In this document: positions 7,398-15,258 of the stretch, piece after piece
How positions within the stretch are numbered: the first letter of the stretch is position 1
Layout: each line of letters opens with the position of its first letter
Source of the DNA: CAYOHY01 sp964403885
Lineage (GTDB): Bacteria; Actinomycetota; Coriobacteriia; Anaerosomatales; PHET01
Reading direction: 5' to 3'
DNA length: 29,417 nucleotides
NCBI GenBank assembly: GCA_964403885.1
Contig: CAYOHY010000025.1
Location: 1 to 29,417 of the forward strand
The notes under the pieces: model-generated
What the model was told of the DNA's origin: nothing
The model's database searches: none
What the model saw: the letters and a program-made list of their open reading frames with translations, nothing else
Program-made: the position numbers and the translations under genes

Positions 7398-7440
7398 GTG
7401 TCGAAAGGGCACAGGACGGACAACGATGTCCGTCCGACAC
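7398..7440 (+). promoter_or_regulatory. Structured leader element before the purine permease gene
   Basis: Two nested perfect stems occur in the untranslated region: GTGTC (7398-7402) with GACAC (7436-7440), and GGACGGAC (7414-7421) with GTCCGTCC (7428-7435). An 11-base purine-rich bulge (7403-7413) lies between them on the left side only. The ribosome site of the permease starts nine bases past the structure. It does not match any riboswitch consensus I know. It may be a regulatory RNA, a protein-binding site or a simple stabiliser. Confidence 0.45.
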
Positions 7441-7461
7441 GAGGGAAGAAAGGGTGGGTTG

Positions 7462-8886
7462 ATGGAGCAGTTCTTCAAGTTCAGTGAACGCGGCACGGAC
7501 CTGCGCACCGAGATACTCGCAGGCGTGACCACGTTCCTCACGATGGCCTACATCGTGTTCGTGAACCCGGGCATCCTGTCCGCCGCAGGCGTGCCGTTCG
7601 CGGGCGCCGCCACCGCGACCGCACTGGGTGCTGCACTCATGTGTATCGCGATGGGCGTCATCAGCAACCGCCCACTGGCGCTCGCGTCAGGAATGGGACT
7701 CAACGCCGTCGTCACGTTCTCGATCATCGGTTTCCAGCAGGCCAACGTGCCGTGGCAGGTGGGCATGTCGGTGATCTTCGTCGAAGGTGTCCTCATCTTC
7801 TTGCTGGTGCTCTCGGGTCTGCGCGAGGCGATCATGAACGCCATCCCGCTCGACCTGAAGCGAGCGATCGGCGTGGGTATCGGCCTGTTCATCACCGTGA
7901 TCGGTCTCGTCGAGGGCGGCATCATCACGCCCAACCAGGCCACCACGGTCGCACTGGGCGACTTCAGCAAGCCCTACGTCTGGGTCACCCTGATCGGCCT
8001 GTTCTCGATCCTTGCCTTCATGGCTCTCAAGATCAAGGGCGACATCCTGTGGGGCATCCTGGTCGCCACGGTCGCCGCACTGATCCTGGGTGTCACGCAG
8101 CTGCCCAAGGGCATCGTCGCCAACCCCGACTTCTCGACCTTCATGGCTCCGTTCCAGCAGGTCAAGGGCGGTATGGCGATCACGCAGATCTTCACCCCCG
8201 CACTCCTGTTCGCCGTGTTCGCCGTCATGCTGTCGGACTTCTTCGACACCATGGGCACGGTCATCTCCATCGGTGAGCAGGCCGGCTTCACCGACGCCGA
8301 GGGCCGCGTACCCGGCGTTCGCAACATTCTGCTCGTGGACTCCGCCGCAGCCGCCACCGGTGGCCTGTTCGGTGCCTCGTCGATCACCACCTACATCGAA
8401 TCGGCCGCAGGTGTCGCCGAGGGCGGCCGTACCGGTCTGACCGCCATCGTCACCGGCGTGCTCTTCGCGATCGCTGCGTTCTTCTCGCCGGTCGTGCAGA
8501 TGATCGGCGGCGGTTTCGCCATCGTGAACACCGAGCGTTTCGGCAGCTTCCTCGCTGCAGGCTTCCAGGTTCCCGATGGCTCCAGCTTCACCTCGTTCCC
8601 GATCACTGCCGGCGCGCTCATCATCGTGGGCTTCCTCATGATGAAGACCGTCGCCGAGATCGACTGGAACGACCTCGAGGAGGCCTTCCCGGCGTTCCTC
8701 ACCATCGTCGGCATCCCGCTGACGTACAACATCTCGTGGGGTATCGGGCTGGGCTTCATCAGCCACATCGTGATCAAGTGCTTCCACGGCAAGGTCAAGG
8801 AGATTCACCCGCTCATGTGGGTTGCGGGTATCGCGTTCCTCATGGCGTTCCTGCAGGGGCCGCTCCTCAAGTTGATCGCCGGCTAG
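7462..8886 (+). CDS. NCS2-family permease, hypoxanthine/guanine/adenine type
   Basis: This 474-residue membrane protein has about 12 hydrophobic segments. The opening FSERGTDLRTEILAGVTTFLTMAYIVFVNP and the SSITTYIESAAGVAEGGRTG segment are typical of the AzgA/PbuG/PbuO branch, which imports purine bases by proton symport. Which purine is carried is not clear from sequence. AAAGGGTGG lies a few bases before the ATG at 7462; a frame extending to 7387 would translate the leader hairpins and is rejected. A strong terminator follows, so expression is separable from the uracil permease downstream. Confidence 0.9.
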   Translation: MEQFFKFSERGTDLRTEILAGVTTFLTMAYIVFVNPGILSAAGVPFAGAATATALGAALMCIAMGVISNRPLALASGMGLNAVVTFSIIGFQQANVPWQVGMSVIFVEGVLIFLLVLSGLREAIMNAIPLDLKRAIGVGIGLFITVIGLVEGGIITPNQATTVALGDFSKPYVWVTLIGLFSILAFMALKIKGDILWGILVATVAALILGVTQLPKGIVANPDFSTFMAPFQQVKGGMAITQIFTPALLFAVFAVMLSDFFDTMGTVISIGEQAGFTDAEGRVPGVRNILLVDSAAAATGGLFGASSITTYIESAAGVAEGGRTGLTAIVTGVLFAIAAFFSPVVQMIGGGFAIVNTERFGSFLAAGFQVPDGSSFTSFPITAGALIIVGFLMMKTVAEIDWNDLEEAFPAFLTIVGIPLTYNISWGIGLGFISHIVIKCFHGKVKEIHPLMWVAGIAFLMAFLQGPLLKLIAG

Positions 8887-8897
8887 CAAGGGAAGAC

Positions 8898-8934
8898 GAA
8901 GGGCCCCGATGCACAAGCGTCGGGGCCCTTCTTT
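8898..8934 (+). terminator. Strong intrinsic terminator between the two permease genes
   Basis: GAAGGGCCCCGA (8898-8909) pairs perfectly with TCGGGGCCCTTC (8920-8931), with a ten-base loop and TTT directly after. The 12-base GC-rich stem is the clearest terminator in the window. It ends 21 bases before the next start codon. Confidence 0.92.
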
Positions 8935-8954
8935 AGAAGACAAGGAGGGTGGTA

Positions 8955-10283
8955 GTGGCAGCAAATCAGTCCGTAGTCCAAACCGATGAGGTCATGCCGC
9001 TCAGCAAGGCGCTTCCGCTTTCGCTGCAGCACCTCATGGCCATGTTCGGCGCGACCGTTCTCGTGCCGATCCTGACCGGCCTCGATCCCGGTGTGGGCCT
9101 CATGACCTCGGGAATCGGCACGATCATCTATCTCATCTGCGTGCGCAACAAGATCCCCAGCTACCTGGGTTCGAGCTTCGCCTTCATCGCGCCGCTCGTC
9201 GCGGTCATCGGCGGCAAGCCCGAGAACATCCCGGCGGCCTTGGGTGGCCTCGTCGCCGCCGGCGTGGTCTACATGATCGTCGCGGCCGTCGTGAAGGCCG
9301 TGGGTACCGGCTGGCTGAACAAGCTGCTGCCGCCGGCGCTCGTGGGCGCGGTCGTCATCGTCATCGGCCTGGGCCTGTCGGCGGTCGCGGTGAAGATGTC
9401 GATGTATCCGTTCGCCGATCCCACCAAAGGCATCAACCTGACCTACGTCATCGTCGCCGCCATCACGCTTGGCGCGGCGGTGGTCTTCTCATCGTTCTTC
9501 AAGGGTTTCCTCAAGACGATTCCGGTCCTGATGGGCATCATCGTGGGCTATGTCGTGTCGATCCCGCTTGGCTTGGTCGACTTCAGCGGCATCCAGAAGG
9601 CCGCCTGGATCGGGCTGCCCAAGCTCGTCTTCCCGACGTTCGACCTTCCCGCGATCCTCATCATCGCGCCGGTCGCCATCGTGGTCATCGTCGAGCACAT
9701 CGGCCACCTGCTCGTGATCAACGAGATCGTAGGCAAGGACTTCACCGAGATGCTGCCTGAGTCCCTGTTCGGTGACGGTCTCGCCACCGCGATCTCCGGT
9801 GCCGTGGGCGGTACGCCGTCCACCACCTACGCCGAGAACATCGGCGTCATGGCGGTCACGAAGGTCTACGCGACCCAGGTCTTCTGGTTCGCAGGCGCCT
9901 TCGCCTTCATCATCGGTGGCTTCATCCCCAAGTTCAGCGCGGCGATCAGCTCGATCCCCACGCCGGTCATGGGCGGCATCTCGCTGCTTCTCTTCGGTCT
10001 CATCGCCAGCTCGGGCCTGCGCCTTCTGGTGGAGAGTGGCATCGACTTCAGCCACAGCCGCAACCTGATCCTGGCCAGCGTCGTGCTGACCGTGGGTATC
10101 GGCATGGAGACCGGCGGCTTCACCATCCCGGTGGGCAACTACACCATCCCGGGCATGGCGCTCGCCACCTTCATCGGCATCATCCTCAACCTCATCCTGC
10201 CCAAGGAGAGCGAGGGCCTGGCGCTCGACGCGCCGGCGTTCGTGGCCGAGTCGCAGGCCGAGGCTGCCAAGGCCGAGGCCTAG
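8955..10283 (+). CDS. uraA: Uracil permease (NCS2/UraA family)
   Basis: This 442-residue membrane protein closely follows UraA: SLQHLMAMFGATVLVPILTG at the N-terminus, YLGSSFAFIAPL, EHIGHLLVINEIVGKD, and GGTPSTTYAENIGVMAVTKV. The Glu residues in the EHIGHL and YAENIG segments correspond to substrate- and proton-coupling sites of UraA. It imports uracil. The GTG at 8955 is chosen because AGGAGG ends six bases before it; an in-frame GTG at 8949 directly abuts the ribosome site. The gene lies just after a terminator, so it either depends on read-through or on a promoter I cannot see. Confidence 0.92.
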   Translation: MAANQSVVQTDEVMPLSKALPLSLQHLMAMFGATVLVPILTGLDPGVGLMTSGIGTIIYLICVRNKIPSYLGSSFAFIAPLVAVIGGKPENIPAALGGLVAAGVVYMIVAAVVKAVGTGWLNKLLPPALVGAVVIVIGLGLSAVAVKMSMYPFADPTKGINLTYVIVAAITLGAAVVFSSFFKGFLKTIPVLMGIIVGYVVSIPLGLVDFSGIQKAAWIGLPKLVFPTFDLPAILIIAPVAIVVIVEHIGHLLVINEIVGKDFTEMLPESLFGDGLATAISGAVGGTPSTTYAENIGVMAVTKVYATQVFWFAGAFAFIIGGFIPKFSAAISSIPTPVMGGISLLLFGLIASSGLRLLVESGIDFSHSRNLILASVVLTVGIGMETGGFTIPVGNYTIPGMALATFIGIILNLILPKESEGLALDAPAFVAESQAEAAKAEA

Positions 10284-10567
10284 GTCTCGCCTGACACACA
10301 CGGTTTCACCGACGGCCCCGGGCTGCCTCAGCGGCGGTCCGGGGCCGCATCATGTCGCAGGGCTGGTACCACGGCTCACCGCTGCAGCGGAGTACCATGC
10401 GCCTCCCGCACTAGCATTTGAGGTGTCGCACCGCCTGAACCGACCATCCATGTGATCGTCGGCCGTTGGTACCAAACAAGCGCTCCTCGGTATGAATTCA
10501 CTCCGGGGTGCCAGCTTCGGTGGGTACATCGCTACGCAGACGGGCACGGCAACGAGAGCGTGGTCGA
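10284..10567. other. Intergenic region with a hairpin and repeated TGGTACCA palindromes
   Basis: No gene is visible in these 284 bases. They hold the hairpin at 10313-10347, the palindrome TGGTACCA at 10364-10371 and again inside TTGGTACCAA at 10466-10475. A possible -10-like TATGAAT lies near 10491, ahead of the next gene. No convincing -35 is seen. Confidence 0.5.
10313..10347 (+). terminator. GC-rich hairpin after the uracil permease
   Basis: CGGCCCCGG (10313-10321) and CCGGGGCCG (10339-10347) form a nine-base perfect stem about 30 bases past the stop codon, with a 17-base loop. No T-run follows, so intrinsic termination would be inefficient. Confidence 0.5.
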
Positions 10568-10966
10568 ATGTCTGCGCGAGACACAGCGGGTACCCACAGC
10601 GCCTCCGGCGGCATACGCGCGGTGCTGCGCACCGCGGCGGTCGCTGCGATCTCGTCGGCCATCACCACGGGGATCCTGCTGACGTGGGCGCCGTCTGCGT
10701 CGATGTACCAGGGGCCTCCGGCGGCGGTGGCCGGAGTCGAGCCGCTCTATCCGGTGTCGGCGGGGGGAACCCCGGAAGTGGTCTACGAGAGTCACGAGGC
10801 TCTGATCGCGGACTACCAGCGCACGAAAGACGACCTGTTGAGACTTCGCATGGCAGTCGACCGAGACGCGGCGCACGGTCGCTACACCGGCAGTGCGTTG
10901 CACGAGTGGGCGGATGGCGTGGACCCCGGAACGTTCACCGCGCCGAAGAGCGCACCACACGAATGA
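10568..10966 (+). CDS. Small membrane-anchored protein of unknown function
   Basis: This is a 132-residue protein with a basic start, one hydrophobic segment at about residues 20-41 and a hydrophilic, probably extracytoplasmic, remainder. I recognise no domain. The strong G/C preference in third codon positions supports real coding. The ATG at 10568 has only a weak GAGAG upstream; a start at GTG 10508 in the same frame is possible but would add a very arginine-rich stretch. The gene stands alone between the uracil permease and the convergent minus-strand cluster. Confidence 0.6.
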   Translation: MSARDTAGTHSASGGIRAVLRTAAVAAISSAITTGILLTWAPSASMYQGPPAAVAGVEPLYPVSAGGTPEVVYESHEALIADYQRTKDDLLRLRMAVDRDAAHGRYTGSALHEWADGVDPGTFTAPKSAPHE

Positions 10967-11118
10967 CCCTCTCACCTGCTCAAACGGCGTCGCATAACGC
11001 TGATAATACATCTTATGTCAAGTACACGGATGAGCACATATCCCCCGTGAGGTGGTGGCCTTCCAAGGAGGATGCACGCTGTGGGTCTCGCTACGACGCG
11101 TTGATCGGCGCGTGGACG

Positions 11119-11439
11119 CTACTCGTCGTCTTCGACGGGGTTGGGCGTCAGATACGCTTCCTCGAACTGGGACTTGGTCATCTCGATGAGATCGTCTTTG
11201 GCTCGCTCGAAGAAGCTCTCCGCGTCCTGGCGGCCGTTGAACGTGGCGATACGAACGATGGTGTCGTAGTCATCGGTGCGGATGGCTTCGATATGCCACT
11301 GCTCGACCTCGGCGGTCTGACCCACCTGAGGCTCGCGATACAAGATGTCCTCATGCCACTCGAAGTCGAGGTCGTTTGTCGTATCGACCCGGGTGAGGCG
11401 CAGTCTCCAAAACTCGTCGGCCGAACCGATGATCCTCAT
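11119..11439 (-). CDS. Conserved-looking protein of unknown function
   Basis: This 106-residue soluble, acidic protein has no signal, membrane segment or motif that I recognise. It reads like a compact alpha/beta domain with several Trp and Asp/Glu residues (EFWRLRLT, WHEDILYR, EQWHIEAI) and a C-terminal amphipathic stretch around FFERAKDDLIEM. The ATG at 11439 has GAGGAG seven bases upstream; the frame continues to 11535 but would overlap the SH3b gene. It starts 10 bases after the SH3b gene ends and is probably the last gene of that operon. Confidence 0.7.
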   Translation of the reverse strand: MRIIGSADEFWRLRLTRVDTTNDLDFEWHEDILYREPQVGQTAEVEQWHIEAIRTDDYDTIVRIATFNGRQDAESFFERAKDDLIEMTKSQFEEAYLTPNPVEDDE

Positions 11440-11449
11440 CGCCCTCTCC

Positions 11450-11869
11450 TCAGCGCTTCTGGATCCGAGTGTAGGTGGGGCTGGATGAGATCCAGCCCTC
11501 GTCTCCCTCGGCGCTCTGGACGAGAAGCCACTCACCCTGCTTCTTGAGAAGCACGAGTCGCTCCCCTCTGTTGAGTCCTCGAATGACCTTCGCCTTGGCC
11601 TCCGGCTTCACGCGGAAGTTGAGACCATCGATGAGCACGACCACCAGGTCGGGCTGAGAAGGCTTGGAGGTGGCCGAAGCGGTCTTGGAAGAGCCGCCAC
11701 TCCCCTTCTGGGGCTTGGTAGGGGTGACCGTCTTGGTCGCGGTGCCGTCGACCGCTGCATCGGCGGCGCGCCGGTAGTCTCCCCACCAGTTGTTGACCGT
11801 CAGCAGCAAGATGGCGAGTATCGCGAGCGCAGCGACGCCCTTGATGATGTTGAGAGTGGTTCGACTCAC
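11450..11869 (-). CDS. Membrane-anchored SH3b-domain protein
   Basis: This 139-residue protein has a membrane segment at about 9-26, a Thr/Ser/Lys-rich linker (about 42-72) and a bacterial SH3 domain (about 74-137: LNFRVKPEAKAKVIRGLNRG, then GEWLLVQ and GWISSSPT). Bacterial SH3b domains usually bind cell-wall peptides, so the protein probably sits at the outer face of the membrane. The GTG start overlaps the preceding stop by four bases (GTGA). Confidence 0.82.
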   Translation of the reverse strand: MSRTTLNIIKGVAALAILAILLLTVNNWWGDYRRAADAAVDGTATKTVTPTKPQKGSGGSSKTASATSKPSQPDLVVVLIDGLNFRVKPEAKAKVIRGLNRGERLVLLKKQGEWLLVQSAEGDEGWISSSPTYTRIQKR

Positions 11870-12405
11870 AAGTAGAGGCCTCCACCGTAGACAGCCATAT
11901 CATCGAGACCATGCGCGGTGCAGACATCGATGAGCATTCTTCGCGAAGCGAGCACGTAGTCCTTCGCGAGCGACAGGTCGGTGCCTGCCAGACGCTCCAG
12001 AGCATCGCCACCCAGCTGCTCATCTTCTACCCTACCCGCTTCGCGGCCCACCATGAACGCGGAGTCCGCAACGAACTCCGCCAAGCCGACGAACGCGCGG
12101 GGCAGAGGCATGTGGTCCAACTCATCCCGAATGATCGTCGTCTTCAACGCGATGTCATGGAGCACCCGTCGCTCGCCCGAGTCAGGATCGTCGGCGAAGT
12201 GTGCGAGCTCCTCATCGGAGGACCCCGCGAGACGGGTCACCACGTCCACCAGGGCCGCCAGTGCCGCCTCAAGGGCCTCGGTCCGGCCCACGATCCTCAG
12301 CAGCACCCGCCGCTCATAGGCGCGCCACCCGAAGACGGCACCTACGACGGCAAGGGCGAGCAACAGCACGCCAACCGCGATGGCGATGATGGCCCCTATG
12401 GGCAC
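11866..12405 (-). CDS. Single-pass membrane protein of unknown function
   Basis: This 179-residue protein begins with a membrane segment (about residues 4-27), followed by a mainly helical cytoplasmic or external domain rich in Ala, Leu and acidic residues. I recognise no family. The GTG at 12405 is preferred because GGAGGA lies just upstream; a GTG at 12423 in the same frame would place that motif inside the gene. It follows paaK by 48 bases and is coupled to the SH3b gene by a GTGA overlap, suggesting a joint envelope function. Confidence 0.7.
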   Translation of the reverse strand: MPIGAIIAIAVGVLLLALAVVGAVFGWRAYERRVLLRIVGRTEALEAALAALVDVVTRLAGSSDEELAHFADDPDSGERRVLHDIALKTTIIRDELDHMPLPRAFVGLAEFVADSAFMVGREAGRVEDEQLGGDALERLAGTDLSLAKDYVLASRRMLIDVCTAHGLDDMAVYGGGLYL

Positions 12406-12453
12406 GCGTCCTCCAAACGACACGCGAGACGCGCTGCCCGCTCCTTCGAGGCG

Positions 12454-13755
12454 TCAGCAGCCGTTTCGCAGATCGAGTACTCGCTTCGCCTTGCCGGCAG
12501 AGCGTTCGATGGCACCGGGCTCCACCAGCGTGATCTTGGCCCTGAGGCCGAGCACCGACTGGAGCTTGTCGGCCACGTTCTTCTGAAACGCGACCATATC
12601 AGCCATGATATCCGAAAACACCGTCTCTTCGACTTCGATGCGCAGTTCGAGGTCGTCGAGGTTGTGCTTTCGGTCGACGACGATGAGGTAGTGCGGACGC
12701 ACGCCTTCTATCCTGAACAAAACGTCTTCGATCTGGCTTGGGAACACGTTGACCCCGCGGATGATGAGCATGTCGTCGGTGCGCTGGCGGACCTTTCGCA
12801 TGCGCGCGAGCGTTCGGCCGCACTCACACCGCTCCGGGTCGAGCACTGTGAGGTCGTGCGTGCGGTAGCGCAGGACGGGAAACGCCTCCTTGGTAAGCGT
12901 CGTGATGACGAGCTCACCCTCTTCTCCGTACGGCAGCGACTCCCCTGTCTCCGGGTCCACGATCTCGGCCAAGAAGTGGTCCTCGGCGATGTGCAGGCCA
13001 CACCCGCACTCGCACTCCCCGGCGACCCCGGGTCCCATGACCTCGGACAGCCCGTAGTTGTCAGTGGCCCTGATGCCCAGCTTGGACTCGATCTCGGCGC
13101 GCATCTTGTCTGAGCACGGCTCGCCGCCGAACAGACCGAGCCTGAGAGGAAGCGCCTGGAAATCGATTCCCATCGCCTCACCTTGCTCAGCGAGGTAGAG
13201 GGCATAGCTCGGGGTGGACACGAGCACCGTGGTCCCAAAGTCCGCCATCATCATGAGGTGTCGCTCGGTCTGACCGCTCCCGGCGGGGATGATGGTGGCG
13301 CCTATGCGCTCGATGCCGTAGTGCATGCCCCAGCCGCCTGTGAACATCCCGTACAGGAACGCCATGTCCACAAGATCACCGCGGTGGACACCCGCGGCGG
13401 CGCCGATTCGCGCGGTCAGCTCGGTCCACGTGTTGATGTCACCCCGCGAGTACCCCACGACGATCGGCTTGCCGGTGGTCCCGCTCGAGCTGTGCAGGCG
13501 CACCACGTCGTCGAGCGGAAGCGCGAACATGCCAAAGGGATAGGTGTCGCGCAGCGCCGTCTTGTCGGTGAAGGGCAGCTTGGCCACGTCGGCTCGTGAC
13601 TTGATGTCCCGGGGGCGCACCCCTGCCGCATCCATGGCGTTTCGATAGTGAGGCACGCGTTCGTAGACCCACGACACCGTCATCTGCAGCCGGCGCAGCT
13701 GGAGCTCCTCAAGTGCTCCGCGGCCCATGCATTCGTATTCGGCGTTCCAGATCAC
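12454..13755 (-). CDS. paaK: Phenylacetate-CoA ligase (AMP-forming), PaaK family
   Basis: This 433-residue adenylate-forming enzyme makes aryl-acetyl-CoA from arylacetate, ATP and CoA. The P-loop SSSGTTGKP is at 89-97, the adenine-pocket region reads DNYGLSEVMGPG, and the RTDDMLIIRGVNVFPSQIE segment leads into the C-terminal lid. Cys-rich parts (GECECGCG and CECGRT) are common in this subgroup. The GTG at 13755 overlaps the livF stop (GTGA) and has GGGGAG upstream. It closes a cluster with an amino-acid-type ABC transporter and IorAB. Its likely substrates are phenylacetate, hydroxyphenylacetate or indoleacetate. Confidence 0.93.
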   Translation of the reverse strand: MIWNAEYECMGRGALEELQLRRLQMTVSWVYERVPHYRNAMDAAGVRPRDIKSRADVAKLPFTDKTALRDTYPFGMFALPLDDVVRLHSSSGTTGKPIVVGYSRGDINTWTELTARIGAAAGVHRGDLVDMAFLYGMFTGGWGMHYGIERIGATIIPAGSGQTERHLMMMADFGTTVLVSTPSYALYLAEQGEAMGIDFQALPLRLGLFGGEPCSDKMRAEIESKLGIRATDNYGLSEVMGPGVAGECECGCGLHIAEDHFLAEIVDPETGESLPYGEEGELVITTLTKEAFPVLRYRTHDLTVLDPERCECGRTLARMRKVRQRTDDMLIIRGVNVFPSQIEDVLFRIEGVRPHYLIVVDRKHNLDDLELRIEVEETVFSDIMADMVAFQKNVADKLQSVLGLRAKITLVEPGAIERSAGKAKRVLDLRNGC

Positions 13756-14495
13756 GGCTGCTCCCCTTCTCCATGCCACGCACCAAGATAGATCCGCCTG
13801 ACATCCTCATCGGCCAGCAACTGTCGCGCGCTGCCTTCCATCGCGACGGTGCCGGTTCGCATCACGTAACCGCGATCGGCGTGCTTGAGCGCCAACTTCG
13901 CGTCCTGTTCGACCAGCAGTATCGTCAGCCCCTGCTCTCTGAGGCTGTCCAGTGCGGAGAAGATCTCCGCGATCACCATGGGGGCGAGCCCAAGTGACGG
14001 CTCGTCGAGCAGCAGCAGCCGCGGCTCGGACATGAGCGCCCGTCCCACCGCGAGCATCTGCTGCTCCCCTCCGGAGAGCGTCTCGGCTGGCTGCTCGGCA
14101 CGCTCCGCGAGAACCGGGAACAGCGCCTGCACACGCTCGAGCCCATCTCGTGCGGCCGCTGAACGCCTGCCCTTGCTGTACGCGCCGAGTTCGAGGTTCT
14201 CGCGCACCGACATCGAGCCGAACAGCAGCCGTCCTTCAGGGACGAGCGCAAGGCCCGACCGAACCAGCCGCTCAGGCCTGTGGGCCGACAGCACCGTGCC
14301 GTCGAAGGTGATGCTCCCGGACATCGCGGGCAACAGGCCCACGACCGTCTTGAGCAACGTCGACTTCCCGGCACCGTTGGCCCCGATGAGCGCGACCAGC
14401 TCGCCACGCGCCACCGTGAGGTCGACGCCGTGCAAGACCTCCACGCGTCCGTAGCCCGAGCACAGCCCCGTGACCTCAAGCAACGGTTCACTCAT
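13752..14495 (-). CDS. livF: Branched-chain amino acid-type ABC transporter, ATP-binding protein LivF
   Basis: This 247-residue ABC ATPase has Walker A GANGAGKST, the signature LSGGEQQML and Walker B LLLLDEPSLGL. These read like LivF, one of two ATPases of the branched-chain amino acid (HAAT) uptake system. It overlaps livG by eight bases and paaK by four. Substrate specificity is set by the binding protein, and the context here suggests aromatic amino acids or arylacetates as well as branched-chain ones. Confidence 0.95.
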   Translation of the reverse strand: MSEPLLEVTGLCSGYGRVEVLHGVDLTVARGELVALIGANGAGKSTLLKTVVGLLPAMSGSITFDGTVLSAHRPERLVRSGLALVPEGRLLFGSMSVRENLELGAYSKGRRSAAARDGLERVQALFPVLAERAEQPAETLSGGEQQMLAVGRALMSEPRLLLLDEPSLGLAPMVIAEIFSALDSLREQGLTILLVEQDAKLALKHADRGYVMRTGTVAMEGSARQLLADEDVRRIYLGAWHGEGEQP

Positions 14496-15258
14496 CGGAG
14501 TCCGCCTCCCCGAGGTAGGCGGCTATGACCGCCGGATCCTTCTGGATCATCATCGGAGGACCCTCGGCGATCTTGCGCCCGCGGTCGATGACGACGATCT
14601 CGTCGGACACCTTCATCACCAACCCCATGTCGTGCTCCACGATCAGGATGGTGATGCCGCGGTCCCGGATACGGAACAGCGTGTCGGCGAGCGTCGTGGT
14701 CTCAGTGGCGTTCAGCCCCGCCGCCGGCTCGTCGAGCAACACCATCGACGGCGATGTCGCGAGCGCCCGCGCGATCTCCAGCAGGCGCCTGATGCCGGCA
14801 GGCAGATCGCCTGCGGCCGTGTCGGACCACCTGTCGATCCCGGCGAGCCGAAGGAGCGACTCGGCCGACGCGCGGGCGTCACGGTCGTCACGCAATGCGG
14901 GCGCGAGACGCAGCGCAGCGCCGATGAACCCGCGGTGCTGACGCGCCTGCGCGCCCACCATCACGTTCTCCAGCGCCGACATCTGGTCGAACAGCTGAGT
15001 GTTTTGGAACGTCCGCGCCAGGCCCATGCGCACGACGTCACGCGGAGCCCTGCCCACCGTCTCCGTGCCCTTGAACAGCACCGACCCCTCATCAGGGCGG
15101 TCGAACCCCGTGAGACAGTTGAACAGGGTCGACTTGCCCGCACCGTTGGGACCGATGAGGGCCTTGATCATGGCCTCGTGGACATCGAACGACACCTCGT
15201 CGACGGCGGTCAGACCGCCAAAGCGCCGCACGACGCCATGCACGCTCAGAAGGGTCAC
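14488..15258 (-). CDS. livG: Branched-chain amino acid-type ABC transporter, ATP-binding protein LivG
   Basis: This 256-residue protein has Walker A GPNGAGKST, the LivG-type ARTFQNTQLF segment, Walker B VLLDEPAAGLN, and VEHDMGLVM at the switch histidine. The ABC signature is unusual: GDLPAGIRRLLEIARAL, where LivG proteins normally have a Gln or similar polar residue after the Gly and a Tyr before it. Function is still likely because both ATP sites are shared with LivF. The GTG at 15258 overlaps the livM stop (GTGA) and is preceded by GGGGAGAGG. Confidence 0.94.
   Translation of the reverse strand: MTLLSVHGVVRRFGGLTAVDEVSFDVHEAMIKALIGPNGAGKSTLFNCLTGFDRPDEGSVLFKGTETVGRAPRDVVRMGLARTFQNTQLFDQMSALENVMVGAQARQHRGFIGAALRLAPALRDDRDARASAESLLRLAGIDRWSDTAAGDLPAGIRRLLEIARALATSPSMVLLDEPAAGLNATETTTLADTLFRIRDRGITILIVEHDMGLVMKVSDEIVVIDRGRKIAEGPPMMIQKDPAVIAAYLGEADSDE

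Noticed and set aside
7414..7435. Guanidine-II (mini-ykkC) riboswitch, because the inner stem can close on an ACGA tetraloop.
   Set aside because: Only one such hairpin is present, the closing pair would be A-T rather than G-C, and the downstream gene is a purine permease, not a guanidine exporter.
7687..8964. A 425-codon minus-strand open frame antisense to the purine permease.
   Set aside because: It is very rich in Asp, Glu, Arg and His, the typical mirror of a hydrophobic membrane protein in GC-rich DNA, and has no domain.
10967..11118. A tiny reading frame (11081-11104, seven codons) after a strong AAGGAGG, and promoter-like GATAAT (11002-11007) and minus-strand TTGACA nearby.
   Set aside because: Seven codons with no downstream gene in that direction give no support for a peptide; the promoter pieces lack good partners. 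The stretch lies between convergent genes.
10492..11547. A long plus-strand open frame.
   Set aside because: It crosses the true 3' end of the 10568 gene and runs antisense through the 11119 gene; its composition is that of a GC-rich shadow frame.
11911..13113. A 400-codon plus-strand open frame.
   Set aside because: It lies antisense to the membrane-protein gene and paaK, both of which have clear domain or ribosome-site support.
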